From Streptomyces alboflavus (GTDB lineage Bacteria > Actinomycetota > Actinomycetes > Streptomycetales > Streptomycetaceae), in NCBI RefSeq assembly GCF_000716675.1, contig NZ_JNXT01000013.1, forward strand, positions 1 to 64,000: 64,000 nucleotides of DNA. The letters are read 5' to 3'. Below, piece by piece: positions 1 to 9,139 of the stretch. A program made the position numbers and the translations under genes. The number at the start of each line of letters is the position of its first letter. Positions within the stretch are counted from its first letter, which is position 1. Below the pieces are notes generated by a model. That model saw only the letters and a list, made by a program, of their open reading frames with translations. It searched no databases and was not told the origin of the DNA.

Positions 1-42
1 CCGCCTGCCCCACCCGCCTCGCCCGCGCCCCCCCTCCCGCCC

Positions 43-2109
43 TCACCCCCGCTGAGCCACCCGCACGTACTGCTCCCGCACCTCCCGGTACCGCAACAGC
101 TCCGCCGCCACCGGATCGAGCACCCGCGCCCGCCCGCACCCCGCGGCCGCCTCCCGCAGCCGCCGCTCGGCCTCGAAGCCGTACCGCCGGGCCGGACCGC
201 GCGCCGCCATCCCGCTGGCCCACTCCACGCACGGCCCGCCGACGATGCCCAGGGCCATCAGGAGCACCGGCACGCCCAGGTTCGGCTCCGCGACGCCGAC
301 GATCTGCCCCACCAGCCACAGCCCGCCGACGACTTGGAGCAGCGTCATGGCCGCCTGCGCGAGGACGGCCACCGGCCACCAGCCGGGCCGCGGCGGCCGC
401 CCGTCCGGCAGTGCCGCCCGCAGCGCCAGCTCGTCGAGCGCCTCGGGCAGCCCCTGGGCCCCGCGCGCCGCCGCCTCCCGCACGGCCTGCCCCCACGGCG
501 TGGGCAGCCCGGTGGCCGCCTCGTCCGCGACGGTCCGCACGGCGTGCTCCACGCGCGCGCGTGCCGTCGACTCCTCGTCCGCGGGGGGCGCCACGGTGTG
601 CCTGCCCGTGCTGTGCGGGAAGCGCTGCGCCTCGTACCAGCGCCACAGCCGCAGCCACGGCGAGGAGCACGCCCGGCCCGCATGCCTGCGCCAGGCCCGC
701 TCGGCGGCCTGGCCGGCGGCCGCCGCGCCGACGGCCTCCCCGAGCCGTTCGGAGAACTCCTCGCGCGCCTCCTCGCTCAGCCCGATCGCGCCCCGCGCGG
801 ACGCCGACCCCGCCCCGGCCGCGTACACCGGCCGCAGGTGTGCCGCCGCCGCGTCCAGGTCCGCCTCGATGCGTCGCGCCGCGGCTCCCCGTTCGCGGGT
901 GAACTGGCCGAGGGCCTCCCGCAGATCGCCGACACCCTCTCCGGTGAGGGCGGAGAGGGCGAGCACCGTGGCGCCCGGTTCGCCGTGCTCGCCGAGCGCG
1001 ATGCCGTCCTCGTCGAGGAGCCGCCGCAGATCGTCGAGCACCTGGTCGGCGGCGTCTCCGGGGAGCCGGTCCACTTGGTTGAGCACGACGAACATGACCT
1101 CGGCGTGCCCGGCGAGCGGTCGCAGGTAGCGCTCGTGCAGCATCGCGTCCGCGTACTTCTCGGGGTCGACGACCCAGATGACCGCGTCGACGAGCCCGAG
1201 GATCCGGTCGACGTGCTCGCGGTGGTCCCCCGCGGCCGAGTCGTGGTCGGGCAGGTCCACGAGGACGAGGCCCTGGAGGGTCTGCGCGTCGGCCCCCTGG
1301 AGCGGCCGCCTGCGCAGCCTCCCGGGGATGCCGAGCCGGTCGAGCAGCCCCGCGGCGCCGTCCGTCCAGCTGCACCCGATGGGTGCGGCGGTGGTCGGTC
1401 TGCGTACGCCCGTCTCCGAGATCATCACGCCCGCCAGGGCGTTGAAGAGGGTCGACTTGCCGCTGCCCGTGGCGCCCGCGAGGGCGACGACGGTGTGCCG
1501 GTCGGAGAGCCGGCGCCGCGCCGCGGCCTCGTCGAGCACGCGCCCGGCCTCGGCGAGCGTCGCGCTGTCGAGCCGCGTACGGGACAGGCCGATCAGCTCA
1601 CGCAACGCGTCGAGACGCCCCCGCAGCGGTCCTTCGTAGACGACGGTGGTGTCCTGCGCGGGGGCGCTGTTCTCGTACGGCACGCTCGGGGTGCGGGTGT
1701 CGTACGCGGCTGCGTCCCCGTACGCGGACGGCCTCCCCGGGGACGCGATCGAGGGCGAACCGGAGGCCACCGATCCGGCGAGCACCTCGGCCACCGTCCG
1801 GGAGGGCCCGTTCGCCGGGGACGTGCCGGGCACCACGCGCCGCGCGATGAGCCCGTCGTCCCAGACGCCGTCGCCCTCGCGCGCGTGGTCGCCGTTTTCG
1901 TCGCTCTGACCGGCGTGTTCGGCACGCCCCGCGCCCGGGGCGCTCTCGGCACTGTCGACGCCGCCCGCAGTGGCATCCGTACCGTCAGCACTGTCGACGG
2001 TGTCTGCGCTGCCAGCGCTTTCCGTACGTTCCGCGTGTTCCGTGCGTTCCGTGCGTTCCAGATCGCCGGTGTGATCGGTGTGGCCCGTGACGGCGGTCAC
2101 CGCGGTCAC
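43..2109 (-). CDS. Dynamin/YfjP-like GTPase with C-terminal membrane hairpin
   Basis: This 688-residue protein carries a P-loop GATGSGKST at residues 212-220, a G3-type DLPD and a G4-type NQVD motif. Two hydrophobic segments near the C-terminus could insert in the membrane. That arrangement fits YfjP/dynamin-like GTPases that remodel or sense membranes; its cellular role is unknown. The first ~160 residues are low-complexity (Thr/Glu/Ala/Asp repeats) and probably disordered. I chose the GTG at 2109 because it overlaps the stop of the upstream GTPase and has AAGGAGAG just before it. The reading frame stays open far upstream of this start, but that part lies inside the neighbouring gene and looks like a shadow. 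It is translationally coupled to the upstream GTPase, so the two may form a heteromer. Confidence 0.85.
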   Translation of the reverse strand: MTAVTAVTGHTDHTGDLERTERTEHAERTESAGSADTVDSADGTDATAGGVDSAESAPGAGRAEHAGQSDENGDHAREGDGVWDDGLIARRVVPGTSPANGPSRTVAEVLAGSVASGSPSIASPGRPSAYGDAAAYDTRTPSVPYENSAPAQDTTVVYEGPLRGRLDALRELIGLSRTRLDSATLAEAGRVLDEAAARRRLSDRHTVVALAGATGSGKSTLFNALAGVMISETGVRRPTTAAPIGCSWTDGAAGLLDRLGIPGRLRRRPLQGADAQTLQGLVLVDLPDHDSAAGDHREHVDRILGLVDAVIWVVDPEKYADAMLHERYLRPLAGHAEVMFVVLNQVDRLPGDAADQVLDDLRRLLDEDGIALGEHGEPGATVLALSALTGEGVGDLREALGQFTRERGAAARRIEADLDAAAAHLRPVYAAGAGSASARGAIGLSEEAREEFSERLGEAVGAAAAGQAAERAWRRHAGRACSSPWLRLWRWYEAQRFPHSTGRHTVAPPADEESTARARVEHAVRTVADEAATGLPTPWGQAVREAAARGAQGLPEALDELALRAALPDGRPPRPGWWPVAVLAQAAMTLLQVVGGLWLVGQIVGVAEPNLGVPVLLMALGIVGGPCVEWASGMAARGPARRYGFEAERRLREAAAGCGRARVLDPVAAELLRYREVREQYVRVAQRG

Positions 2110-3821
2110 CTCTCCTTCTGCAGTACGGACAGCGCGGCGATGAGTTCGGCCTGGGGTTCCGGGTTGACGTCGAGTGCGTCGAGGGGGGCGAGGCGCCGCT
2201 CGCGCTCCGTGCCGAGGACCTTGTCCAGGTAGTCGGTGAGCAGTCGGCCGCCGCGGTCGCGCAGGCGCAGCGCCCCGTGGGCACCGATGCGCTCGGCCAG
2301 AGTCTCTCCGGCGGTGCGTGCCCGCCGCCCGCCGAGCAGGGCGGTGGCGAGCAGGGCAGCGACGACTTCGGCGTCGGGCAGGGTGTTCTTCTCGGCGCGG
2401 TCGAGGGCGCGGACCTCTTCCTCGGCGTACTCCTCCAGTTCGCGCCGCCAGCGGCGGACGGCCATGCCGATGCGGTGCTCGGGGCTGTCGCCGTCTTCGT
2501 AGGGGGCCCTTTCGTACCGTCCACCGCTGCGGGCGAGCGCGGGGGCCCGGGCGGCGGGCTCGCGCCGCCACGCGTCGTCGATGTGTTCGTCGGCGGCGGT
2601 GACCGCGCACAGCAGGAGCGCTTCGAGGCTTTCGGCGATGGCGTCGAGGAGCTCTCCGGGGCCGCAGTCGAGCGGGTAGGCGCGCCAGCGCTTCAGGGCG
2701 TCCCCGGCGAGCGCGGCGCCTGCCTGGAGGCGGGTGCGCACGCGCGTGTGCTCGCTCTCGTAGGCCTCGTCGACGGCAGACGTGAGGCGCAGGGCGGCGG
2801 CGTACTGGGCGGCGACGGCACCGGCGAGTTCCGGCATCCGGGAGTTCAGCGAACCGAGGACTCCGTAGGCGGTGCGTTCGATGGCCTGTCTACGGGAGGC
2901 GGGTTCCTGGGCGCGGTGGGCGAGCCAGCTGCGCAGGGGTTCCACGGCGGTGGCGGGCAGGAGTCCACCGCCGCCCGCGGACTCGGGCAGTTCGGGGACG
3001 GTGAAGCGGGGTACGTCGCCGAGGCCGGCCTTGGCGAGGAGGGCGCCGTACTGCCGCGACACCTCGCCGACGACCTGGTGGGGGACGCGGTCGAGGACGG
3101 TGACGAGGGTGGCGTCCTGTTCCTTGGCGGTACGCAGCAGGTGCCAGGGCACGGCGTCGGCGTACCGGGAGGCCGTGGTCACCATGACCCACACGTCGGC
3201 CGCGCAGATCAGCTCGGCGGCGAGCACGCGGTTGTCGGCGACGAGGGAGTCGATGTCGGGGGCGTCGAGGAGGGCGAGGCCGCAGGGCAGGGTGTCGGCG
3301 GTCTCGACGCGCAGGACGCGCTCGCTCTCGCCGCCCGCCCCCCGGCCCGGCCCGTCACCGCCCGCCCCCCGGCCCGCCCCGTCGTCGCCCGCACCGCCCT
3401 GCCGGGGCGCCCACGCGCGCGTGAGGTGCGGCAGGACACGCATCCCGGCGAACCAGTGCTGGTCCTCCGGGTGGCACACCAGGACGGGCGTGCGGGTCGT
3501 GGGCCGCAGGACGCCCGCCTCGCTGACCTGACGGCCCACCAGAGAGTTCACGAGCGTGGACTTGCCGGCGCCGGTGGAGCCGCCCACAACGGCCAGCAAG
3601 GGTGCTTCGGGGGCCCGTAGCCGGGGCACCAGATAGTCGTCGAGCTGTGCGAGAAGCTCGTCCCGGTTGGCCCGCGCGCGTGGCGCCCCCGCGAGGGGGA
3701 GCGGAAAGCGTGCGGCGGCGACACGCTCACGCAGGGCGGAGAGTGCGTCAAGCAGTTGAGGCCGTACGTCCAAGGTCACCACATGCGAAGAATGCCCAAT
3801 TTTGGCGCCTTTCTGAAGCAT
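2106..3821 (-). CDS. Dynamin-like GTPase, partner of the downstream GTPase
   Basis: A 571-residue GTPase with P-loop [10 protein letters not shown] at residues 80-89 and a G3-like motif LLDAPDIDS. The remainder is alpha-helical and resembles dynamin-family chains. It lies directly upstream of a second GTPase with a 4-bp overlap, so they are probably made in equal amounts and interact. The ATG at 3821 has AGGGG seven bases upstream; a GTG at 3779 (reading VTLDVRPQ) is the main alternative and would drop 14 residues. A Gly/Arg-rich insert encoded at about 3340-3400 comes from imperfect C-rich repeats. The molecular function is inferred from the family only. Confidence 0.85.
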   Translation of the reverse strand: MLQKGAKIGHSSHVVTLDVRPQLLDALSALRERVAAARFPLPLAGAPRARANRDELLAQLDDYLVPRLRAPEAPLLAVVGGSTGAGKSTLVNSLVGRQVSEAGVLRPTTRTPVLVCHPEDQHWFAGMRVLPHLTRAWAPRQGGAGDDGAGRGAGGDGPGRGAGGESERVLRVETADTLPCGLALLDAPDIDSLVADNRVLAAELICAADVWVMVTTASRYADAVPWHLLRTAKEQDATLVTVLDRVPHQVVGEVSRQYGALLAKAGLGDVPRFTVPELPESAGGGGLLPATAVEPLRSWLAHRAQEPASRRQAIERTAYGVLGSLNSRMPELAGAVAAQYAAALRLTSAVDEAYESEHTRVRTRLQAGAALAGDALKRWRAYPLDCGPGELLDAIAESLEALLLCAVTAADEHIDDAWRREPAARAPALARSGGRYERAPYEDGDSPEHRIGMAVRRWRRELEEYAEEEVRALDRAEKNTLPDAEVVAALLATALLGGRRARTAGETLAERIGAHGALRLRDRGGRLLTDYLDKVLGTERERRLAPLDALDVNPEPQAELIAALSVLQKER

Positions 3822-4109
3822 ATGGGCACCCCTGCGCGCCGATCGGACACCCGCGACGGAAGGGACGACTGGGGCGCAGGCATAACGAGTGCACAACACC
3901 CGGGGCGACAGACGCCAAAAGCGATGCGAGATTCGCACCTGCCTGCGATTATCAGGACCGCTTCACCGAACCTCCACATCGCCTGGCGGAGGTGAAGCAC
4001 CAGGGACAAGCCACCAGGAGCCCTATCCTTGTCCCCGGTCCATGGTCCACGGCCCCCGGCAAGGCCACGGACCACCCACACCGGGCTCCAGGCCACCGGC
4101 CACCACCCG
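3822..4109. other. Gap between GTPase operon and tRNA-Arg
   Basis: No gene is visible here. It holds the presumed promoter region of the minus-strand GTPase operon and a run of nested inverted repeats: GCTTCACC (3959-3966) pairs with GGTGAAGC (3991-3998), and GGGACAAG (4003-4010) with CTTGTCCC (4028-4035). These could form consecutive hairpins in RNA of either strand; no T-tract follows. Confidence 0.4.
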
Positions 4110-4182
4110 GCCCCCGTAGCTCAGTGGATAGAGCAGGTGCCTTCTAAGCACTTGGCCGCAGGTTCGAGTCCTGCCGGGGGCG
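4110..4182 (+). tRNA. tRNA-Arg (anticodon UCU)
   Basis: A 73-nt cloverleaf can be drawn. The acceptor stem GCCCCCG pairs with CGGGGGC, and the D-arm is GCTC/GAGC. The anticodon stem GGTGC/GCACT has loop CTTCTAA, giving anticodon TCT. The T-arm is GCAGG-TTCGAGT-CCTGC and the discriminator base is G. CCA is not encoded. The anticodon reads AGA/AGG, rare codons in this GC-rich genome. Confidence 0.95.
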
Positions 4183-4202
4183 CTCCAGATCATGCGGCGT
4201 CG

Positions 4203-4221
4203 GCCCTCCGCCCCGGAGGGC
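4203..4221 (+). terminator. Hairpin after tRNA-Arg
   Basis: GCCCTCCG and CGGAGGGC form a perfect 8-bp stem with a 3-nt loop, 20 nt after the tRNA. There is no T-tract, so it may act as a processing or termination hairpin. The rest of the gap up to 4402 shows nothing recognisable. Confidence 0.45.
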
Positions 4222-4402
4222 ATGTCGGCCAGGGGGATGCCGGCCCAGGGGATGCCAGCGAGTACGGCGGAGCGACAGGGCTCCGCTCACGTCGGCAGAT
4301 GGACGTACCGCGCCTTCACTCACCCTGGCCACACCGCTGAGCGGTTCGACTGCCGGGGCGGGTCCACGTTCCGTGGTGACGCGCCTCGCGCACGGCGAAG
4401 GC

Positions 4403-6286
4403 TCAACCCGTCGCCGACAGGCCGAAGTCCGCGCCCGAGATCGCGGCGAGCGCGCTCGCCAGGTCCTGGAGGGGGCGCCGCAGGTCGTCCAGGGCGGCGC
4501 GCAGGGCCGGGGCGTGGTCCCAGGCGCGTTCGTGGTCGAGTGCGCTGACGTCCGGTCGGCGTTGCGCCTCCCAGTTCAGGAGTCGCGGATGCCAGTCGGT
4601 GGTGAAGGGGCGCAGCACCTCGTTGAGCAGGCGGTCCGCGAGGGACTGCACCGAATCGGGGGCGTCCGCCGACGACTGCAGGCCGATGCTGTAGCGGCGG
4701 AGGGTGTCGCGGGTGAAGGCGAACAGGCTGTGCAAGGAGGTGAGGGCCTCGCGGAGGCTGCCGCTGTCGATCGGCAGTTGCTGCACGCCGATCCGGCTGA
4801 CCAGCTCGACCTGCAGGTCGAACGCCGCCATCCGTTCCGCCTCGCTGACGGCCATCGGCGCGACCTCCCTCCGTCCGCCGGGAACCGGCACGCCCAGGTC
4901 GGGTGCCGCTCCCAGCGTAGTGCCGCCGGCGCCGAGGATGGAGAGCACAGTACGGCGCAGCGTCTCCGCGCGAGCGGCGTCGGTTTCGTGGTGCCGCCAG
5001 GCGTGGTCGGTCACCGGATGCAGCCGGTAGCCGTCCGGCGCGGGTTCCAGCAGGCCCCGAGCAGTGAGCTCGGCCAAGCCGACGGCGGCACGGCGGCGGG
5101 CGACGGCCGGCGGCAGCCCGTCGGCCGCGGTGAACGCGGCGGCCACGTCGTCCTCGGCCACCGGCAGCGGAAAGCGCGCGCCCGCGCAGCGCAGCGCTTC
5201 GCGGGCCTCGGCGGGGGCAGTCAGTACGTCACGTACGTACTCGGCGGTGATGTCATCGCCGGCCAGGACGTCCAGCAGCGAGCGGCCCGGCTCGTACAGT
5301 CTGGCCAGCAGGCCGGCGCGGTCCTCCCCGGCCCGTACCGCGCGGCCGAGCAGCCGAAGCGCTCCGGGGTGCCCTTCGACGCCGTGGGCCAGCTCCTCGT
5401 CCCCCACGAGTTCGGCGGCGGCCTCCTGCGGCAGAGGGCCCAGGTCGAGGTGTTCGCCGAGCCCCTCGTACGAACGGCTCCGGGTGAGCAGCAGGGTGCG
5501 TACGGACGGGTGCGCGGCGGTGAGCTCCGCCACCGTGCGGGGTGTCAGGCCGCAGGGCACGTCGTCCACGACGTACAGGCAGGGGCCGTCTCCGAGGTGC
5601 CGGCTGTCCGGCGGGTGGGGCGCCGGTGTCCGCGCCCAGTGCACGCCGCCGGGGAAGGCGGCCCCGAAGCGGAGGGCGTATTCCTGGGCGAGGCGGGTCT
5701 TGCCGATGCCCGGCATCCCGCGCAGCTGTACCGGCCGGGCCATGGTGCGGCCGGTGACCAGCGGCGCCTCCTGCTCGTGCAACGCGGAGTGCAGACGCCA
5801 CAGTTCGGGGAGCCTGCCGGTGAACTCCCCCATGACGGGCGGCATCGTTCCGTGCACCCTGGGCGGTGCGGCCTCCAGCGGCATGGGCCCTGTCACCTGC
5901 CGCAGATGCCGGATCACGTCCGAGGCGAGGTCCGCCGCTCGACCGTGCCGCGTGTCGCGCAGTTCCACCGGGTGAATGTGGCCGGTGCCCGGCTCGGGGT
6001 TGACCACCAGGACGCGTCGGCGCGGGTCGCCTTCGCTGAGCCCGGCGAGGAACGCCGCGGTCAGCTCCCACTGGCAGGCGGGACGTTCCGGGTAGCCGGA
6101 GGAGTAGTACGCCAGCAGGACACGGGAGTCGGCGAGCGCGCGCCGGATGGAATCGCTGATGCCGGCGAAGCCCGCGACGGCGGACTCGTCGACGAACACC
6201 TTCAGGCCGGCCGCGGTGAGCGCCTCGTGCAGCGGCCGGACCCGGTCGGCGTCCCTGCGGCTGTAGCTAAGGAAGATGTCCCACAC
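4403..6286 (-). CDS. TIR-STAND NTPase with C-terminal helical module
   Basis: A 627-residue, three-part protein. Residues 1-95 are a TIR domain (opening IFLSYSRRDADRV) with the conserved W-E at 73-74; Glu74 matches the catalytic glutamate of NAD-hydrolysing TIRs. Residues ~150-430 are a STAND/NB-ARC-like NTPase with P-loop GMPGIGKT (190-197) and Walker B LYVVDD (to 242). Residues ~478-627 form a helical module with motif LNEVLRPFTTDWHP that recurs as a stand-alone protein in the divergent gene. The start is GTG; a TAGGGT box lies 8 nt upstream, so the transcript may be leaderless. By family analogy it would deplete NAD+ once the NTPase senses a trigger; the trigger is unknown. Confidence 0.85.
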   Translation of the reverse strand: MWDIFLSYSRRDADRVRPLHEALTAAGLKVFVDESAVAGFAGISDSIRRALADSRVLLAYYSSGYPERPACQWELTAAFLAGLSEGDPRRRVLVVNPEPGTGHIHPVELRDTRHGRAADLASDVIRHLRQVTGPMPLEAAPPRVHGTMPPVMGEFTGRLPELWRLHSALHEQEAPLVTGRTMARPVQLRGMPGIGKTRLAQEYALRFGAAFPGGVHWARTPAPHPPDSRHLGDGPCLYVVDDVPCGLTPRTVAELTAAHPSVRTLLLTRSRSYEGLGEHLDLGPLPQEAAAELVGDEELAHGVEGHPGALRLLGRAVRAGEDRAGLLARLYEPGRSLLDVLAGDDITAEYVRDVLTAPAEAREALRCAGARFPLPVAEDDVAAAFTAADGLPPAVARRRAAVGLAELTARGLLEPAPDGYRLHPVTDHAWRHHETDAARAETLRRTVLSILGAGGTTLGAAPDLGVPVPGGRREVAPMAVSEAERMAAFDLQVELVSRIGVQQLPIDSGSLREALTSLHSLFAFTRDTLRRYSIGLQSSADAPDSVQSLADRLLNEVLRPFTTDWHPRLLNWEAQRRPDVSALDHERAWDHAPALRAALDDLRRPLQDLASALAAISGADFGLSATG

Positions 6287-6293
6287 GGTCCTC

Positions 6294-6300
6294 TACCCTA
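6294..6300. promoter_or_regulatory. Overlapping divergent -10 boxes
   Basis: The 38-bp gap between the TIR-STAND gene and its partner contains TACCCTA. It reads TACCCT on plus (6294-6299) and TAGGGT on minus (6295-6300), both fitting the actinobacterial TANNNT -10 pattern. If both are used, polymerase can serve only one gene at a time. Confidence 0.4.
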
Positions 6301-6324
6301 CTGTGGGGACTCGGGGAGGCGATC

Positions 6325-6999
6325 ATGGCGCAGTCCGGCGAGACGCCACGGCGGGGGCGCACCGCACCGTCACAGGTGACGGCGACGCTGACGATTCCGT
6401 TCGTCGGCGAGGTGACGGGCCTGTGGGAGCCCGCGGACGCGGAGCGCACGGCCGCGTGGCAGCTGTACTTCCAACTGGCCAGTCGGGTGGCGGTGGTCCC
6501 GCTGGAGCGGGACGAGGGGGTGCTGCGCGAGGCGCTGAGTTCTCTCTACTCGCTCTACGACGTCACCCGCGGCATCCTTCACGAGCACGGTCCCGCGGTC
6601 GCCCCTCCCGTACCGCCCGGCCGACTCACGTTCGGCGTCCTCGCCATGGTGACCCTCAACCGGGTGCTGCGGCCGCTGCTGACGGTGTGGCACCCCAAAC
6701 TCTCGGCGTACGAAGCGCTGCGGCCGGACGACCAGGACCCGGTGACGTACGAGCGGGCGTGGCCCGAAGCCGACGAGCTGCGCCGCCAACTGGACGCCAC
6801 CCGTGAGGCGCTGCGCTCCCTCGCCCGCACCCTCCAGCAGGTCGCGGGCGTGGGCGACCTGATCGACCTGCCGGTACCTCGGCCTCCGCAGCTGCCGCCG
6901 CAGTTGCCGCCGCAGCTGCGACCGGGCTCGGGCGAGGGGGGCTCTGACGGCACCCCCCCCCGGCTGACGGGGGGTCATCTGCTTGAGCTTGCGGCCTGA
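6325..6999 (+). CDS. Stand-alone homologue of the TIR-STAND C-terminal module
   Basis: A 224-residue protein without a known enzymatic motif. Residues ~30-175 align by eye with residues ~480-620 of the divergent TIR-STAND protein: the SLREALTSLHSL / VLREALSSLYSL blocks match, as do LNEVLRPFTTDWHP / LNRVLRPLLTVWHP and the following ERAW-x(4)-L-R segment. It thus looks like a free copy of the sensor or interaction module, possibly a regulator, decoy or antitoxin-like partner. The C-terminus has PQLPPQLPPQL repeats and an unstructured tail. The start ATG has GGGGAGGCGATC upstream. A run of nine C (6953-6961) lies in the last 50 bases, so slippage or sequencing error could alter the tail. Confidence 0.75.
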   Translation: MAQSGETPRRGRTAPSQVTATLTIPFVGEVTGLWEPADAERTAAWQLYFQLASRVAVVPLERDEGVLREALSSLYSLYDVTRGILHEHGPAVAPPVPPGRLTFGVLAMVTLNRVLRPLLTVWHPKLSAYEALRPDDQDPVTYERAWPEADELRRQLDATREALRSLARTLQQVAGVGDLIDLPVPRPPQLPPQLPPQLRPGSGEGGSDGTPPRLTGGHLLELAA

Positions 7000-7285
<286 letters not shown>

Positions 7286-9016
7286 ATGGCTGCTGCGCGC
7301 TTCGCTGACATCCCGTTCCTGCGGGTTCCCGTAGGCGAGGACGCCCATCGCTGGCGTACCTTCCCCGGTGAGCGCACCCTCGTCGTCGCAGCCCGCACGC
7401 TCACCTCGACCATCCGCGTCCTGGAGGTACTGCCCGCCCTGCTGCGCGGCGATGCCCGGATCACCGTGGTCTTCGCGCACGACCCCGGTTCCGCCTTCGG
7501 CGACGGCTCGATCGATCTCCTGCACGACGCGGGCTGCCGCGTCATGCCCTGGGAGCAACTTCCCCAGGTCGAGCCCGACTTGATTCTGAGCGCCAGCGAG
7601 CACATCGACCTTCCGGCTGGGCGCTGCCCGGTCCTGGTCCTCCCCCACGGGGTCGGCTTCCAGAAGTACGTTCCGGACTCCCGCGCCCCGCGCGACCGCC
7701 TCTCCGGCGTCGTACCGGACGAACTGCTCGAAGCGGGGCGGGCCTGGATGGCCGTCTCCCACCCCGATCAGGAACGGCAGCTCATCGCCGCCCACCCGAA
7801 GACCGCCGGACGCACGCTGCTCGTCGGTGACCCCTGCCTCGACGAGCTGCTCGTGAGCGAGGACCGGCGGGAAGACTACCGGCTCGCTCTGGACGTCCAG
7901 GGCAACCAGCGCTTGGTGATGATCAGTTCGACGTGGGGACCGACCTCGCTCATCGCCGAGAACCCCGAACTGCCCGCACGACTCCTCAGCCAGCTTCCTT
8001 GGGACACCCACCGAGTCGGCCTGATTCTGCACCCGAACGTCTGGTCGGCGCACGGAGCATGGCACATCCGGACGCTGCAGGCCGCCGCCCTCGACGCGGG
8101 CCTGCTGCTCATGCCACCCGTGCACGACTGGCGGCCCGCGCTCGTCGCCGCGGACGCGGTGATCGGCGACCACGGATCAGTCACCCTCTACGGAGCCGCG
8201 CTCGGCAGGCCCGTGGCCCTGGCCGCGCACGGGAGCGAGGCCGTGCCCGGCACCGCGAGCGCCGATCTGGCCCGGCTCGCGCCGCGGCTCGACACCGACG
8301 GCCGGCTCTTGGCACAGATCGACGACCTCGTACAGGCCCATGCGGGGCGTCGTGATCAGTACGCGGAGGTAGCGGCCCGCGCCGTCGAGCGACCGGGTGA
8401 GTCGGTCGCCCGCTTGCGTGCGGCCGTCTACGACCTGCTCGGCCTCTCGCTTCCACCGACCCACGCGCCGCGCCCTCGCGTCCTCGCCGCTCCGGCCAAT
8501 CCCGCGGGTCCGGTCACCTCGTGGATCGTCGGCACCCGCCTCCGCGCCGAGGCCACTGCCCGCGCCCCTCTCACCATCGACGTCACCCGCTTCCCCTCCG
8601 CTGTCACCCGGGACCGGCCCGAGACCGAACGATCCTTCTGGCACCTCGCGGTCGAACCAGCCGAGGAACGCGACCGAGGCCTGACCGAGAGCGCCTCCGT
8701 CCTGCTCGGCCCCACTCCCGCCCCGGACCTCGCCACCGCACGGCACTGGGCCCGCGACACCTTGGCATGCTGGCCCGGCAGCCTCCTCGCCGTGAGAGCA
8801 CTGCGCTCCGGGGTGTGCCTGGTGGAACTCCGCGACGGGAACGCCGTGGAAGTGTCCTCCACCGACGCGCCCGTCACCGATCCCGCACTGGCCGCCTCCG
8901 CCGTCTACGCCTGCCTGCGTGCCGATGTCCCTCCGTACGAGATCGAAGTGGCGCTGCGCCTCGACGGTACGGACGCCCATGAGAAGCGGCTGCATCTGTG
9001 TACTGTCACGCCCTGA
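7286..9016 (+). CDS. GT-B-fold (CDP-glycerol transferase-like) protein
   Basis: A 576-residue protein. The segment around residues 285-310 (ADAVIGDHGSVTLYGAALGR) resembles the donor-binding motif of CDP-glycerol glycerophosphotransferases and other GT-B enzymes (D-x-x-x-x-D-x-(S/G)-S-V). Upstream, LILSASEHIDLP and LVLPHGVGF suggest an N-terminal Rossmann half. Residues beyond ~400 form a separate uncharacterised domain. There is no signal peptide or membrane segment, so it is probably cytoplasmic. The ATG has GGGAGGTCGGG upstream. It precedes a STAND-TPR gene on the same strand (123-bp gap) and follows a heptamer array. Whether it acts on cell-wall precursors, on nucleotides or as an inactive sensor cannot be told from sequence. 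Confidence 0.65.
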   Translation: MAAARFADIPFLRVPVGEDAHRWRTFPGERTLVVAARTLTSTIRVLEVLPALLRGDARITVVFAHDPGSAFGDGSIDLLHDAGCRVMPWEQLPQVEPDLILSASEHIDLPAGRCPVLVLPHGVGFQKYVPDSRAPRDRLSGVVPDELLEAGRAWMAVSHPDQERQLIAAHPKTAGRTLLVGDPCLDELLVSEDRREDYRLALDVQGNQRLVMISSTWGPTSLIAENPELPARLLSQLPWDTHRVGLILHPNVWSAHGAWHIRTLQAAALDAGLLLMPPVHDWRPALVAADAVIGDHGSVTLYGAALGRPVALAAHGSEAVPGTASADLARLAPRLDTDGRLLAQIDDLVQAHAGRRDQYAEVAARAVERPGESVARLRAAVYDLLGLSLPPTHAPRPRVLAAPANPAGPVTSWIVGTRLRAEATARAPLTIDVTRFPSAVTRDRPETERSFWHLAVEPAEERDRGLTESASVLLGPTPAPDLATARHWARDTLACWPGSLLAVRALRSGVCLVELRDGNAVEVSSTDAPVTDPALAASAVYACLRADVPPYEIEVALRLDGTDAHEKRLHLCTVTP

Positions 9017-9067
9017 AACCCACCGCCCCGACGTTCTTCAGCGACCTGCCATCAGTGCGACCGTGAT

Positions 9068-9083
9068 CCCTTTACGGTGGTCA
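9068..9083 (+). promoter_or_regulatory. Promoter-like block shared with 7082-7097
   Basis: CCCTTTACGGTGGTCA is 14/16 identical to the block upstream of the previous gene and contains a TACGGT -10-like core. It lies 57 bp before the STAND-TPR start. Two copies ahead of two neighbouring genes suggest a common promoter or operator. Confidence 0.4.
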
Positions 9084-9139
9084 TCGGCACAAGAGGCACG
9101 AGTGGTTCGGCAGCTCCGCCGGTATGCGAAGGGGGCCCC

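Noticed and set aside
4110..4182. Attachment site of an integrated element
   Set aside because: No integrase gene and no second copy of the tRNA 3' end were seen in the window, so attL/attR cannot be named.
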